This document shows positions 1-6,922 of a stretch of DNA of 18,778 nucleotides, piece by piece. How positions within the stretch are numbered: the first letter of the stretch is position 1; every line of letters begins with the position of its first letter. Both the position numbers and the translations under genes were made by a program. This DNA comes from CAYOOT01 sp964405665 (lineage in GTDB: Bacteria > Bdellovibrionota_C > UBA2361 > SZUA-149 > CAZDWZ01): assembly GCA_964405665.1 (NCBI GenBank), contig CAYOOT010000056.1, positions 1 through 18,778 on the forward strand. Direction: 5' to 3'. Below the pieces are notes generated by a model. The model ran no database searches and was not told where the DNA came from. It saw only the letters and a program-made list of their open reading frames with translations.

Positions 1-54
1 TCAGAAATCAGAAATCAGAAATCAGAAATCAGAAATCAGAAATCAGAAATCAGA
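1..54. repeat. Heptanucleotide tandem repeat tract (ATCAGAA)n, left copy
   Basis: About 7.7 perfect copies of a 7-bp unit (ATCAGAA on the plus strand, TTCTGAT on the minus) run from the window edge to position 54, so the true tract may be longer. It starts 6 bp beyond the stop codon of the coiled-coil gene. The same unit recurs in the opposite orientation at 11596-11649. Read in the direction of the neighbouring gene (minus strand), the unit puts TGA in all three frames. Confidence 0.95.
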
Positions 55-60
55 TTTCGA

Positions 61-1821
61 TTACGTATTATTCTTCAAATTAACTGCCTGCTCAGCAATA
101 ATTTCATCATCAGTCTTAATAAAGGCGATTCCCTTATTCATTTGTGATTCCCGGCTGGCCATGTGCACTACTCTTTTATCGGCCAATTTGCCTTGAAGCA
201 TTGTTATTTCTTGATCTTGCTCTTCCAATAAAAGATCTTTAGCAATAATTTGTTTTCTTAATTCTGCAATCTCCAACTCACTGATTGTTGGTTTTACTGC
301 TCGATTAAGCTGATATTTATATGCCTGTAAATCTTCTTGTAATTTCTTTATTTTTCTTTGGGCTTCCAAGTAAGATACCGATTGTTGCTCATACTTCATA
401 CTTAGAACATCACGTTGCTCTCTGATATTGGAAAGACCCGCTTGGGCATCTCTCAAACTTTCAGATTTTAAGCAAAATTCTTGTCTGATTTGTTCCAATT
501 CTTTCGCTTGTTGCGCTTCCACGCGAAGAACATTTTTCAGTTCTCTTTGAATTCTTTCGTATTCCTCAAAATTCCTGTTTTTTTCTTCTTCCTGTTTTTG
601 AATTTCTTTTGCGCTCGTCGCTAAAGTTTGTTGCAGATAGATATTTTGATCTCTAACAGTGGCTAACTCCGTATTAATTCTCTGATACTGCGCAGAAACT
701 TCATCGAGTCTGTTAATTTTATTTTCTAAAGAGTCTTGAATTTCAACAATTTTTTTATCTTTAAGTTCAATTTCCGAACTGCGCTTGCGAACAAAATCTC
801 TGAGGATAACGATTTCCTCTTCTTTACTAAGAATATCACTTTCTAATAATCGTCTTTTTTCCTCGGCTGTTCGGACAAACAATTGTGCTTGATCTAGTTC
901 ATTTACTAAAAAAGAAAATTCCTGCTCTTTTTGGGCAATTAAGGTCACTTGCTCTGTGGCTTTTTCCGTTAAGCGTTGCAAGGCTTCTTCTTGGAAGGTT
1001 ATTCGATTTTGTGCTCTTTGAAGATCACTTTCTAAAGCGGAATTCAATTCATTTTGATTGCTAATCGTGTCAGCACGAATTTCCAGTTCTATTTCTTTAT
1101 CTTTTATCAGATTAAGCTTTCTTTCTAGTTCCCCCTTTACTACTTTTAATTCTTCCCGATATTGCAGTAAATCCCATTTTGTTTTTTTCAATTCTTCAGA
1201 AAGTTCCTGTCCATGGGTATTGGCCCTCATTAAAGCTTCTTCCAAATCGCTTAATTTTGCCTGCGCTTCATTATGCAAAGCTGTTTTTTCAAGTAATAAT
1301 GAATTGGTTTCACTAATTTCCTTTTTATTGCTAGCTAAATCTTTTTGAACTTCTTCCAAAAGCGCCTGAATCTGCTCTCTTCTTCTTTCAGAATCATGAC
1401 AAATTATTTTAGTAGATTCCAAATCCTCTTCCAGTCCAGAAAGTCGATCCAAATTCTTTTTATATTCATCTTTAAGTTGCAATAAAGACTTTGTTTTATA
1501 AGAAAGTTCTTCTTTAAGTTCATTATTGGCTTCTTCTTGAATAATGCGCTTTCTTTCCAACTCGGAAATTTCCAGAGATTTTTGTTCCAATAATTCATTG
1601 AGATTGGAAAGTGTAGAAAGTTCCAAACTAAGTTTAGCTTCTCGTTCTCTTAAAAGGAAAACCTCAGCGGATAATTCTTCTTTGGAAGAATTCAAAGAAT
1701 CAATGAATTTTTTTATGGCATAACCATTTTCTTCAAATTCTCTTAAGGCTTCTCTTGCGGTGGAAAAACTTTTAAATGATTCTTGCTCTAATGACTTTGG
1801 ATTTGCTGGATTTGAACTCAT
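61..1821 (-). CDS. Long coiled-coil protein of unknown function (586 aa)
   Basis: I do not recognise a named family. Residues about 35-565 are almost unbroken heptad-like sequence rich in Glu, Lys, Leu, Gln and Arg with almost no Pro or Gly, as in a very long coiled coil. The short N-terminal head and the roughly 20-residue tail are not obviously globular domains. There is no signal peptide, membrane segment, Walker A motif or SMC hinge, so an SMC or ATPase label would be wrong; a cytoplasmic scaffold or filament-forming protein is an inference from composition only. The ATG at 1821 opens with MSSNPANPKS. No clear Shine-Dalgarno lies before it, but a strong promoter does (1861-1890). It is downstream of fbp on the same strand with a 118-bp gap, and its own promoter makes a separate transcript likely. 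The ORF is certain, the function unknown. Confidence 0.85.
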   Translation of the reverse strand: MSSNPANPKSLEQESFKSFSTAREALREFEENGYAIKKFIDSLNSSKEELSAEVFLLREREAKLSLELSTLSNLNELLEQKSLEISELERKRIIQEEANNELKEELSYKTKSLLQLKDEYKKNLDRLSGLEEDLESTKIICHDSERRREQIQALLEEVQKDLASNKKEISETNSLLLEKTALHNEAQAKLSDLEEALMRANTHGQELSEELKKTKWDLLQYREELKVVKGELERKLNLIKDKEIELEIRADTISNQNELNSALESDLQRAQNRITFQEEALQRLTEKATEQVTLIAQKEQEFSFLVNELDQAQLFVRTAEEKRRLLESDILSKEEEIVILRDFVRKRSSEIELKDKKIVEIQDSLENKINRLDEVSAQYQRINTELATVRDQNIYLQQTLATSAKEIQKQEEEKNRNFEEYERIQRELKNVLRVEAQQAKELEQIRQEFCLKSESLRDAQAGLSNIREQRDVLSMKYEQQSVSYLEAQRKIKKLQEDLQAYKYQLNRAVKPTISELEIAELRKQIIAKDLLLEEQDQEITMLQGKLADKRVVHMASRESQMNKGIAFIKTDDEIIAEQAVNLKNNT

Positions 1822-1860
1822 AACTTATAAAAAATAATAACTCTAAAAATGGGAGGCAAA

Positions 1861-1890
1861 TATATACACAAAACTAGTTGTTTTTGTCAA
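1861..1890 (-). promoter_or_regulatory. Sigma70-type promoter of the coiled-coil gene
   Basis: On the minus strand TTGACA (1885-1890, a perfect -35) is followed after 18 bp by TATATA (1861-1866). Transcription would start near 1854, leaving a leader of about 30 nt before the ATG at 1821. The -35 shares 2 bp with the palindrome at 1889-1904. Confidence 0.6.
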
Positions 1891-1904
1891 TCTAAGCTTA
1901 GATT
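1889..1904. promoter_or_regulatory. Perfect 16-bp palindrome overlapping the -35, possible operator
   Basis: AATCTAAGCTTAGATT is fully self-complementary. It overlaps the -35 of the coiled-coil gene promoter by 2 bp, a usual place for a repressor or activator site. No U-run follows on either strand, so an intrinsic terminator for fbp is less likely, though the site lies only 35 bp beyond the fbp stop. Confidence 0.4.
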
Positions 1905-1939
1905 TTCAATTTCTCTGAGGAAAAAGGTAACTTTACTCA

Positions 1940-2917
1940 TTAAGATTTAAGCGCCATGGCGATACTTTCCACTAGTTCTTTGGTTCCCACATATAAAGCA
2001 GTCCGTTGATGTCTTTTTTGAGGGATAATTTCTAAAATATCATTTCCATTATCATCAACTGCAGTACCTCCTGCTTCGTTAGCAATAAAGGCAACCACAG
2101 AGGCCTCATACATTAAACGCAGTTTTCCTTCCGCTTTATTTTTCTTAGGATCAGGATCATTGACAATTGCCGGATACATAAACATTCCGCCGTTATGCAG
2201 CAAACGATGAAAATCTACAACCAACGAACCGGCATAACGAAAAGCATACTTTGTTTCGTTTTGCTCAGCCCATTTTTGTACTGTTTTTTTAAAACCATAA
2301 CGATTAGAGGCGTTCCAAGAAAGCTCCCAAGATTTTTTATTTTCAGGAAAATGCAATCTTTCCGGACGAACATAAGCGCCTGTTGCATCTTGCACAAATC
2401 TCCAAGTACCTGATCCTTTCAGTGCAAAAGTAAAAATTCCCGAAGGAATCAAGAACATTCCTGCCGCAATATAGTCTTTCCCCGCCCGCAGATGACAGTC
2501 TTCCGTTCCTTGCAAGTTTCTTTTAACAATCCCGAATAAAAATCCAACAGGCAAACTATGCTTAACGTTACTAGAACCATCAATCGGATCAAAATAAATT
2601 ATATATCTTCCATTGGGATTTAATATAGTTGCTTCTTCCGCTTCTTCGCTTGTTGCTTCAATTATTTGCTTGGATTCAGCAAGATAATGCATCACAATTT
2701 CATGGGCCATGAGATCCATTGCCATTTGATTTTCGCCTTGAATATTTGTTTGTCCTGCTTCTCCCAGATTTTTCATTAAAGCCCCGGAGCGATAATAAAA
2801 ATCAATTTGTTTGGCAGCAGTGAGAATTGATTCCATCAGAATCATGAAATTCAGAGTGCGTTGATTTTTCATTTGATGCTCAAGTAAAAAATGCATAAAG
2901 GTTTCATCAAGTTTCAT
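1940..2917 (-). CDS. fbp: Fructose-1,6-bisphosphatase, class I
   Basis: Hydrolyses fructose 1,6-bisphosphate to fructose 6-phosphate and phosphate in the cytoplasm, the committed step of gluconeogenesis and part of the Calvin cycle where present. The 325-residue length matches class I enzymes (about 330). Visible family motifs are NIQGENQMAMD (58-68), the acidic run SEEAEE (90-95), the metal and substrate loop DPIDGSSNV (110-118), YAGSLVVDFHR (228-238) and KLRLMYEASVVAFIANEAGG (265-284), whose Glu271 corresponds to a metal ligand. The ATG at 2917 is preceded by AGGAG (2924-2928) with 6-nt spacing, so the start is secure. A 200-bp MITE-like element lies immediately beyond this Shine-Dalgarno and separates the gene from its probable promoter. 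The coiled-coil gene follows on the same strand. Identity is clear; regulation by AMP cannot be judged by eye. Confidence 0.95.
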   Translation of the reverse strand: MKLDETFMHFLLEHQMKNQRTLNFMILMESILTAAKQIDFYYRSGALMKNLGEAGQTNIQGENQMAMDLMAHEIVMHYLAESKQIIEATSEEAEEATILNPNGRYIIYFDPIDGSSNVKHSLPVGFLFGIVKRNLQGTEDCHLRAGKDYIAAGMFLIPSGIFTFALKGSGTWRFVQDATGAYVRPERLHFPENKKSWELSWNASNRYGFKKTVQKWAEQNETKYAFRYAGSLVVDFHRLLHNGGMFMYPAIVNDPDPKKNKAEGKLRLMYEASVVAFIANEAGGTAVDDNGNDILEIIPQKRHQRTALYVGTKELVESIAMALKS

Positions 2918-2923
2918 AGGAAT

Positions 2924-2928
2924 CTCCT
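2924..2928 (-). promoter_or_regulatory. Strong Shine-Dalgarno of fbp
   Basis: AGGAG on the minus strand, 6 nt before the ATG. Only one base separates it from the 8-bp target duplication of the inserted element, so the insertion spared the ribosome binding site. Confidence 0.75.
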
Positions 2929-2929
2929 A

Positions 2930-2937
2930 AAATTTAT
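2930..2937. repeat. Target-site duplication, left copy
   Basis: AAATTTAT directly before the left terminal inverted repeat. It is identical to 3138-3145 directly after the right terminal repeat, marking transpositional insertion. Confidence 0.85.
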
Positions 2938-3137
2938 GAGACTGTAAATTAAACTGTGTAATTTTCAATATCCGTACGGAGCGTGGACTTTAGTCCGCTT
3001 AATACCAAACTTTTATTCTGCTATACTAAAATATTTGGTAATAAGCGGACTAAAGTCCGCGCTCCGTACGTTTTATGCTTTTAATTACGTATCTGGAAAT
3101 TCCAAATAACTAATTACACAGTTTAATTTACAGTCTC
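2938..3137. mobile_element. 200-bp MITE-like element with 26-bp perfect terminal inverted repeats
   Basis: Both ends (2938-2963 and 3112-3137) are perfect 26-bp inverted repeats beginning GAGACTGTAAATTAAACTG. An identical 8-bp direct repeat (AAATTTAT) flanks them. The element holds no ORF of useful length, so it is non-autonomous and needs a transposase in trans. The end sequence, with a TGTGTAA core, and the 8-bp duplication resemble IS256/Mutator-type elements; this family assignment comes from memory of such ends and is an inference. The interior carries a second nested inverted repeat (2973-3070). It lies between fbp and the divergent DUF2520 gene. Confidence 0.85.
2973..3070. repeat. Nested 37-bp imperfect inverted repeat inside the MITE
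   Basis: Arms 2973-3009 and 3034-3070 match at 35 of 37 positions around a 24-nt loop. Each arm also contains its own near-palindrome, GCGGACTAAAGTCCGC in the right arm and the slightly diverged equivalent in the left. Transcribed either way it would fold into a very stable hairpin. It is markedly more GC-rich than the surrounding intergenic DNA. Confidence 0.85.
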
Positions 3138-3145
3138 AAATTTAT
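3138..3145. repeat. Target-site duplication, right copy
   Basis: AAATTTAT, identical to 2930-2937, immediately outside the right terminal repeat of the MITE-like element. Confidence 0.85.
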
Positions 3146-3146
3146 A
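3141..3146 (-). promoter_or_regulatory. Possible -10 box of the ancestral fbp promoter
   Basis: On the minus strand these bases read TATAAA, a 5-of-6 match to a -10, and they straddle the outer edge of the target duplication. No good -35 sits 17 bp upstream (GCATGT), so support is weak. If real, transcription would start inside the MITE and the fbp mRNA would carry almost the whole hairpin element as its leader. Confidence 0.25.
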
Positions 3147-3161
3147 GCCGTTCTAGCTGTT

Positions 3162-3179
3162 CAACATGCTAGCATGTTG
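3162..3179. promoter_or_regulatory. Perfect 18-bp palindrome, possible operator
   Basis: CAACATGCTAGCATGTTG is fully self-complementary with no loop. Its last 3 bp overlap the proposed -35 of the DUF2520 gene. With no unpaired centre and no T-run it looks like a dimeric regulator site more than a terminator. Confidence 0.4.
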
Positions 3180-3204
3180 CAAAACTTATAGAAAAGACTA
3201 TATC
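3177..3204 (+). promoter_or_regulatory. Candidate promoter of the DUF2520 gene
   Basis: TTGCAA (3177-3182) and TATATC (3199-3204) are separated by 16 bp. The expected start near 3211 gives a leader of about 25 nt to the ATG at 3236. AGGA (3227-3230) is the Shine-Dalgarno. Confidence 0.45.
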
Positions 3205-3235
3205 CTGAAATTGCTTTTGGTTTATTAGGATCTTT

Positions 3236-4120
3236 ATGATGAATAAAATTCCGAGTATTTCGATCATCGGACCAGGAAAAGTTGGCTCGGTATTAGGAAT
3301 TACTGCTCATCTTGCGGGAATAAATGTGCTTGCTATTGGTGGTCGTTCACTGAAAAAAACCAAAGCTTGCGCTGAAAGAATAAGTCCCTCCACTAACGCT
3401 TGCTCTTGTGAAGAAGCGGCTGAATTAGGAGACATAGTTTTTCTTACAGTAAGCGATGATGCCATTTCTTCTTTATGCAAAAAACTAGCTTCTAATAAAA
3501 ATCTAAAGCAAGGAAGTGTTATTGTTCATTGCTCAGGAGCCTTGTCTTCAACTGAATTAGAAAGCGCAAAACAATTAAGGGACTGTGCAATTGCCTCCTT
3601 TCATCCTTTCATGTCTTTTTCCAACATTGAAAAAGCAATAGAAAACTTCTCTGAAGCATATTGTTTTATGGAAGGAAGCGATCTGGCAATAAAAGAACTT
3701 TTAATCTTTGGCAAAAAAATCGGGCTGCAAACTGAAATCATCTTAACTAAAAATAAAATTACTTATCATGCAGCGGCAGTTTTTTCTTTGAATTTCCTGA
3801 CTACAATCATTAACGCTTCTTTCGCTGTAGGAAAAGTTGCCGGCATTGAAGAAAATTCTCTTAAACCAGCTTTGATTTTTGGAATTAAAAATTTGATTAA
3901 TAACATCGATACTTTGGGTCCCGCAAAAGCCCTTAGTGGCCCGATAGTAAGAGGCGATATGAATTTAGTTCAAAAACAATTAAGCGATCTTAGTTCCAAG
4001 GATGCAAAACTTGGGAACCTATATTCTTTACTTTCAAAACATACTGCCGAGTTGGCTCATCAAGCAGGGAAAATTTCTGCAAAACAATTGTCGTCTTTTT
4101 TAGAAATTTTGAAACAATAA
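3236..4120 (+). CDS. Rossmann-like and DUF2520 domain protein (NAD(P)-binding, function unassigned)
   Basis: A predicted cytoplasmic protein of 294 residues in the two-domain family that pairs an NAD(P)-binding Rossmann-like domain with a helical DUF2520 domain, like small beta-hydroxyacid or F420-dependent dehydrogenases. The N-terminus shows the dinucleotide motif GPGKVG (12-17), then VHCSGAL (97-103) and SFHPF (121-125). The C-terminal half carries YHAAAVFSLNFL (177-188) and LSGPIVRGD (233-241), both typical of DUF2520 proteins. No substrate is established. Two ATGs are adjacent (3236 and 3239); AGGA at 3227-3230 is 5 or 8 nt away, so the second may be the true start. The gene diverges from fbp across the MITE and converges with the EamA gene, with 6 bp between stop codons. 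Confidence 0.88.
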   Translation: MMNKIPSISIIGPGKVGSVLGITAHLAGINVLAIGGRSLKKTKACAERISPSTNACSCEEAAELGDIVFLTVSDDAISSLCKKLASNKNLKQGSVIVHCSGALSSTELESAKQLRDCAIASFHPFMSFSNIEKAIENFSEAYCFMEGSDLAIKELLIFGKKIGLQTEIILTKNKITYHAAAVFSLNFLTTIINASFAVGKVAGIEENSLKPALIFGIKNLINNIDTLGPAKALSGPIVRGDMNLVQKQLSDLSSKDAKLGNLYSLLSKHTAELAHQAGKISAKQLSSFLEILKQ

Positions 4121-4126
4121 AATTAT

Positions 4127-5014
4127 TCAGTTCGATCTTTCTTTAGTAATCATCATCGAAGTAATTAGGACCAAGGCTGCGCCAGATATTTGTAAACCAC
4201 TGAGCGTTTCATTGAAAAATAGATAAGCCAAGGGCGCTGCAATTAAGGGTCCTAAAGCTCTTAGTGCAGAGACTATCCAGCCCTGAACTTTCTGCAGTGC
4301 CAACAACCAAAAACTAAAACCAAAAACATTCCAAAGGAGAATTGAAAAAATAAATTGTTCCCAGCTCAGTTGGGGAATTTTCAGAACATTACTTGCTCCA
4401 CAAGACAGGGCTAGTGGCAACAAGATCACTCCTCCAATTAATTGCGCAAAAACACTTGTTTCCAAAGCTCCGATGGAGGAACTTACTGCGGCACCAAAAC
4501 GATAAGAAAGTCCCAAGACGCAAACAGCAACAACAAGAGTAATGTCTCCGCTTTGACTCGAGTTAAATTCGAACTTTCCTCCAGTTGAAAGAATTATTGC
4601 CCCAAATAGATGTATTGCAAGCAATAGCAGATGATATTTTTTTGTTGTCTTTTTATCCAATAACCAATTCCAAGCTAAAATAAAATATGGTTCAGCTTTG
4701 GTAAAAAACATCGCTTTGATCGCTTGGGTATGTCCTAACGCCCACCAGAACAATAAGCTTCCAATGACGTTTCTAAGCATTGCCAGAATTATCAGATTTC
4801 TTAATTGCCCTTGGGGGAGATTAGGTTTTAAGGTTTTTTTTTGAAACCAAAATGAACTGGCAACGAGAATTGCTCCCAAAAGATTGGCAAATGAAGCCAA
4901 AAAAATAACGGGGAAAACTTTTGCAACAGCTGCTTGGTAAATAATAGCAATGCTGGAAAGTCCCGTAGATAAGACTGCAAAGAAGACGCCTAAGTTTTTA
5001 TTTGTGATATTCAA
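4127..5014 (-). CDS. EamA/DMT-superfamily transporter
   Basis: A 295-residue inner-membrane permease made almost wholly of hydrophobic segments, about ten predicted helices in two tandem EamA halves (roughly 8-145 and 155-290), the usual size for drug/metabolite transporters. The second half contains LRALGPLIAAPLAYLFFNETLSG, read here as separate stretches around residues 255-280, where proline and the conserved Asn-Glu before a helix are typical of EamA. The substrate cannot be told; members export amino acids, sugars or metabolites. The start is TTG at 5014, only 12 bp after the lipoprotein gene stop, with a weak GTGAAAG just before it. It is probably the last gene of the chaperone cluster. 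No hairpin terminator is visible between it and the convergent DUF2520 gene. Confidence 0.85.
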   Translation of the reverse strand: MNITNKNLGVFFAVLSTGLSSIAIIYQAAVAKVFPVIFLASFANLLGAILVASSFWFQKKTLKPNLPQGQLRNLIILAMLRNVIGSLLFWWALGHTQAIKAMFFTKAEPYFILAWNWLLDKKTTKKYHLLLLAIHLFGAIILSTGGKFEFNSSQSGDITLVVAVCVLGLSYRFGAAVSSSIGALETSVFAQLIGGVILLPLALSCGASNVLKIPQLSWEQFIFSILLWNVFGFSFWLLALQKVQGWIVSALRALGPLIAAPLAYLFFNETLSGLQISGAALVLITSMMITKERSN

Positions 5015-5026
5015 CTTTCACTTTTC

Positions 5027-6922
5027 TTACAACCGATCGTTAGGTAAAAAACCAACAATTCTATCGCCGAGCATTAATTCAATTAAGCCCCCTTTATATA
5101 CTTGCAATACGCTCATTCTGCGGTCAAACTCTCTTTTTGTATCTACTGTCAAAACTCCCGTAACTGCATTGAGACTATTAATTGAGTATAAATACTTAAG
5201 CAGATTTTTTCGAACTTCCGACAACTCCGGCGCTTGTGATTTTTCCAAACCCGCTAAAACCACTTGCATCGCATCATAGGATTGAGCAGCAAGAATATCG
5301 GGGGCTGTGTGATAAACTTCATTATAACTGGAAACAAAATTAACAACTTCTGTTCTTGAAGAATTTAGAACAAAAGGAGCAATAATAATCGCTTCTTCTA
5401 AAGGAGCAGAATATGCTCTAATCGCAGCAGCATCATTCCATAAGGTTGTGCCAATTAATTTTATATTTTGTAAGCTGGAGTTTTTTATTGCCGATACGGC
5501 AAAAATCGATTTTTCAATTGAATCGGCAAAAACAATTGCTGATAATGCTTTTAAATTTTCCAAATCTGCGATAAAGGCCTCAGCGTTAAAGTTTTTTTCG
5601 GAAATTTCTTTTTCTTGGATATTGATCGAATTTTTCAAAGCAAAAGCCTTAATGGAGGCGACAAAATCTTGATTATCGGAATTTGTTGAGGTTAAAATCA
5701 AAATTGTTTTCGCCTTTAATTGCGAGGAAAGGTAAGAAACAATTTCTTCAGCCTGATCTTTAACGGTAAAGCCCAGTTGGAAACAAAGTGGGCTTAAAGC
5801 GGAAATATTTTCTTTTTTGGTAAAAGTAATAAAAGGCAGTTCTTTTTCTTTGCTTTTTAAAGCGATTGCTTCCGCTTCTTTAGAAAGAAGCGGTCCTAAA
5901 ACAAATTGAGAATTATTTAAATCCGCTTCTTGGCTATATAACTCAACTGCCAAATCCTGTTCGCCCTTGGTATCAAGAAAATTTAAGCTGATTTTGTCGG
6001 CCAAAGAAGATTTTTGCACGGCAAGCTCAATTCCTTGTCGAACAAATTGTCCCGGTCGTGCGAATTTTCCACTTTCCGGAAGTAAAACTGAGATTAGGTA
6101 CTTACTGTCCGTTGTAAGCAATGATTGTTCATTGTTTCCCAAGTCACTTTCTCTTAAATCATTTTCTACTAATGTTCTCTGGTAAGTATCAGGCCTAAAC
6201 CATTTTTTGTAATCTAATTCTACAACTTCACCACCATTTTTTCTGCGGTCTTTTTCTTGGATAAATATTTCATCTAACTGCGAATCGATAGACCATTGAT
6301 AAAAAAGATCATTAAATTTATCTTTCCTGATTGTGCTCAAATATTTTGTCGCTTCCATTCTTGCTTGTCGCGCCACAATTCCCTGACCTTTTGTCTTTTC
6401 CAATACCACTTTACACCAAGCAAAAAATTGACTGTCATTACCTAAATGTAAATAACTGTAAGCGGCAAGCAGTGCCAACACCGGACTGACCTCATCTAAC
6501 TTTCTTCCGCTATCTTTTAAATGCTGATTGATCTCTTCTAGAGCTTGTCTGCTTTGTCCTTGCTTGAGATCAATACCGATACTTCGCACGAAAGCATCTT
6601 CAGAGAGGATTTGTCCTTTCGCTCTGTTGATGATCTTTTTATATAGTTCTTGAGATTGTTTCCAATTTCCCCGAAGTTCAAGATCAATCGCTTTTTTCAG
6701 CTCTTCATCCTCAATAAATTGAGCATCCCACAATTCCCAAGGAGGAATTATTGCTGGGGCTTCAATTTGATCTTGCTTTTTTGAATCTTCTGATTCGATA
6801 ATGGGAAGTTTTTGCTGCTGTGTGGTGGAACAAGATAGTATTGTGGAAAATAAAAATAAAAGAAGTATTGCCTTTTTATTCGAATAGTCCTTTAAATTTA
6901 TCAATGAAAGATTTAGAGTCAT
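5027..6922 (-). CDS. LppC/LpoA-like lipoprotein with type 1 periplasmic-binding fold
   Basis: A 631-residue predicted lipoprotein. Two lysines (16-17), a hydrophobic stretch (18-29) and ILSC (28-31) form a signal peptide with a lipobox, making Cys31 the likely lipidated residue. Residues about 60-225 look like TPR-type helices. From about 274 (YLISVLLPESGKFARPGQFVRQGIELA, split here as its N-terminal LLPESGKF and GIELA parts) the sequence follows a type 1 periplasmic-binding fold to near residue 610. This order matches LpoA/LppC, the outer-membrane activator of PBP1A in E. coli; leucine-binding-protein relatives are the alternative for the C-terminal half. The ATG at 6922 lies inside dnaJ, a 47-bp overlap, with no good Shine-Dalgarno. 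An in-frame TTG at codon 7 would also keep the signal peptide. Confidence 0.8.
   Translation of the reverse strand: MTLNLSLINLKDYSNKKAILLLFLFSTILSCSTTQQQKLPIIESEDSKKQDQIEAPAIIPPWELWDAQFIEDEELKKAIDLELRGNWKQSQELYKKIINRAKGQILSEDAFVRSIGIDLKQGQSRQALEEINQHLKDSGRKLDEVSPVLALLAAYSYLHLGNDSQFFAWCKVVLEKTKGQGIVARQARMEATKYLSTIRKDKFNDLFYQWSIDSQLDEIFIQEKDRRKNGGEVVELDYKKWFRPDTYQRTLVENDLRESDLGNNEQSLLTTDSKYLISVLLPESGKFARPGQFVRQGIELAVQKSSLADKISLNFLDTKGEQDLAVELYSQEADLNNSQFVLGPLLSKEAEAIALKSKEKELPFITFTKKENISALSPLCFQLGFTVKDQAEEIVSYLSSQLKAKTILILTSTNSDNQDFVASIKAFALKNSINIQEKEISEKNFNAEAFIADLENLKALSAIVFADSIEKSIFAVSAIKNSSLQNIKLIGTTLWNDAAAIRAYSAPLEEAIIIAPFVLNSSRTEVVNFVSSYNEVYHTAPDILAAQSYDAMQVVLAGLEKSQAPELSEVRKNLLKYLYSINSLNAVTGVLTVDTKREFDRRMSVLQVYKGGLIELMLGDRIVGFLPNDRL

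Noticed and set aside
1..54. CRISPR-like array
   Set aside because: The repeat unit is 7 bp with no spacers, so it is a simple tandem repeat.
61..1821. SMC or chromosome-segregation ATPase
   Set aside because: There are no Walker A/B motifs, ABC signature or hinge; only coiled coil is visible.
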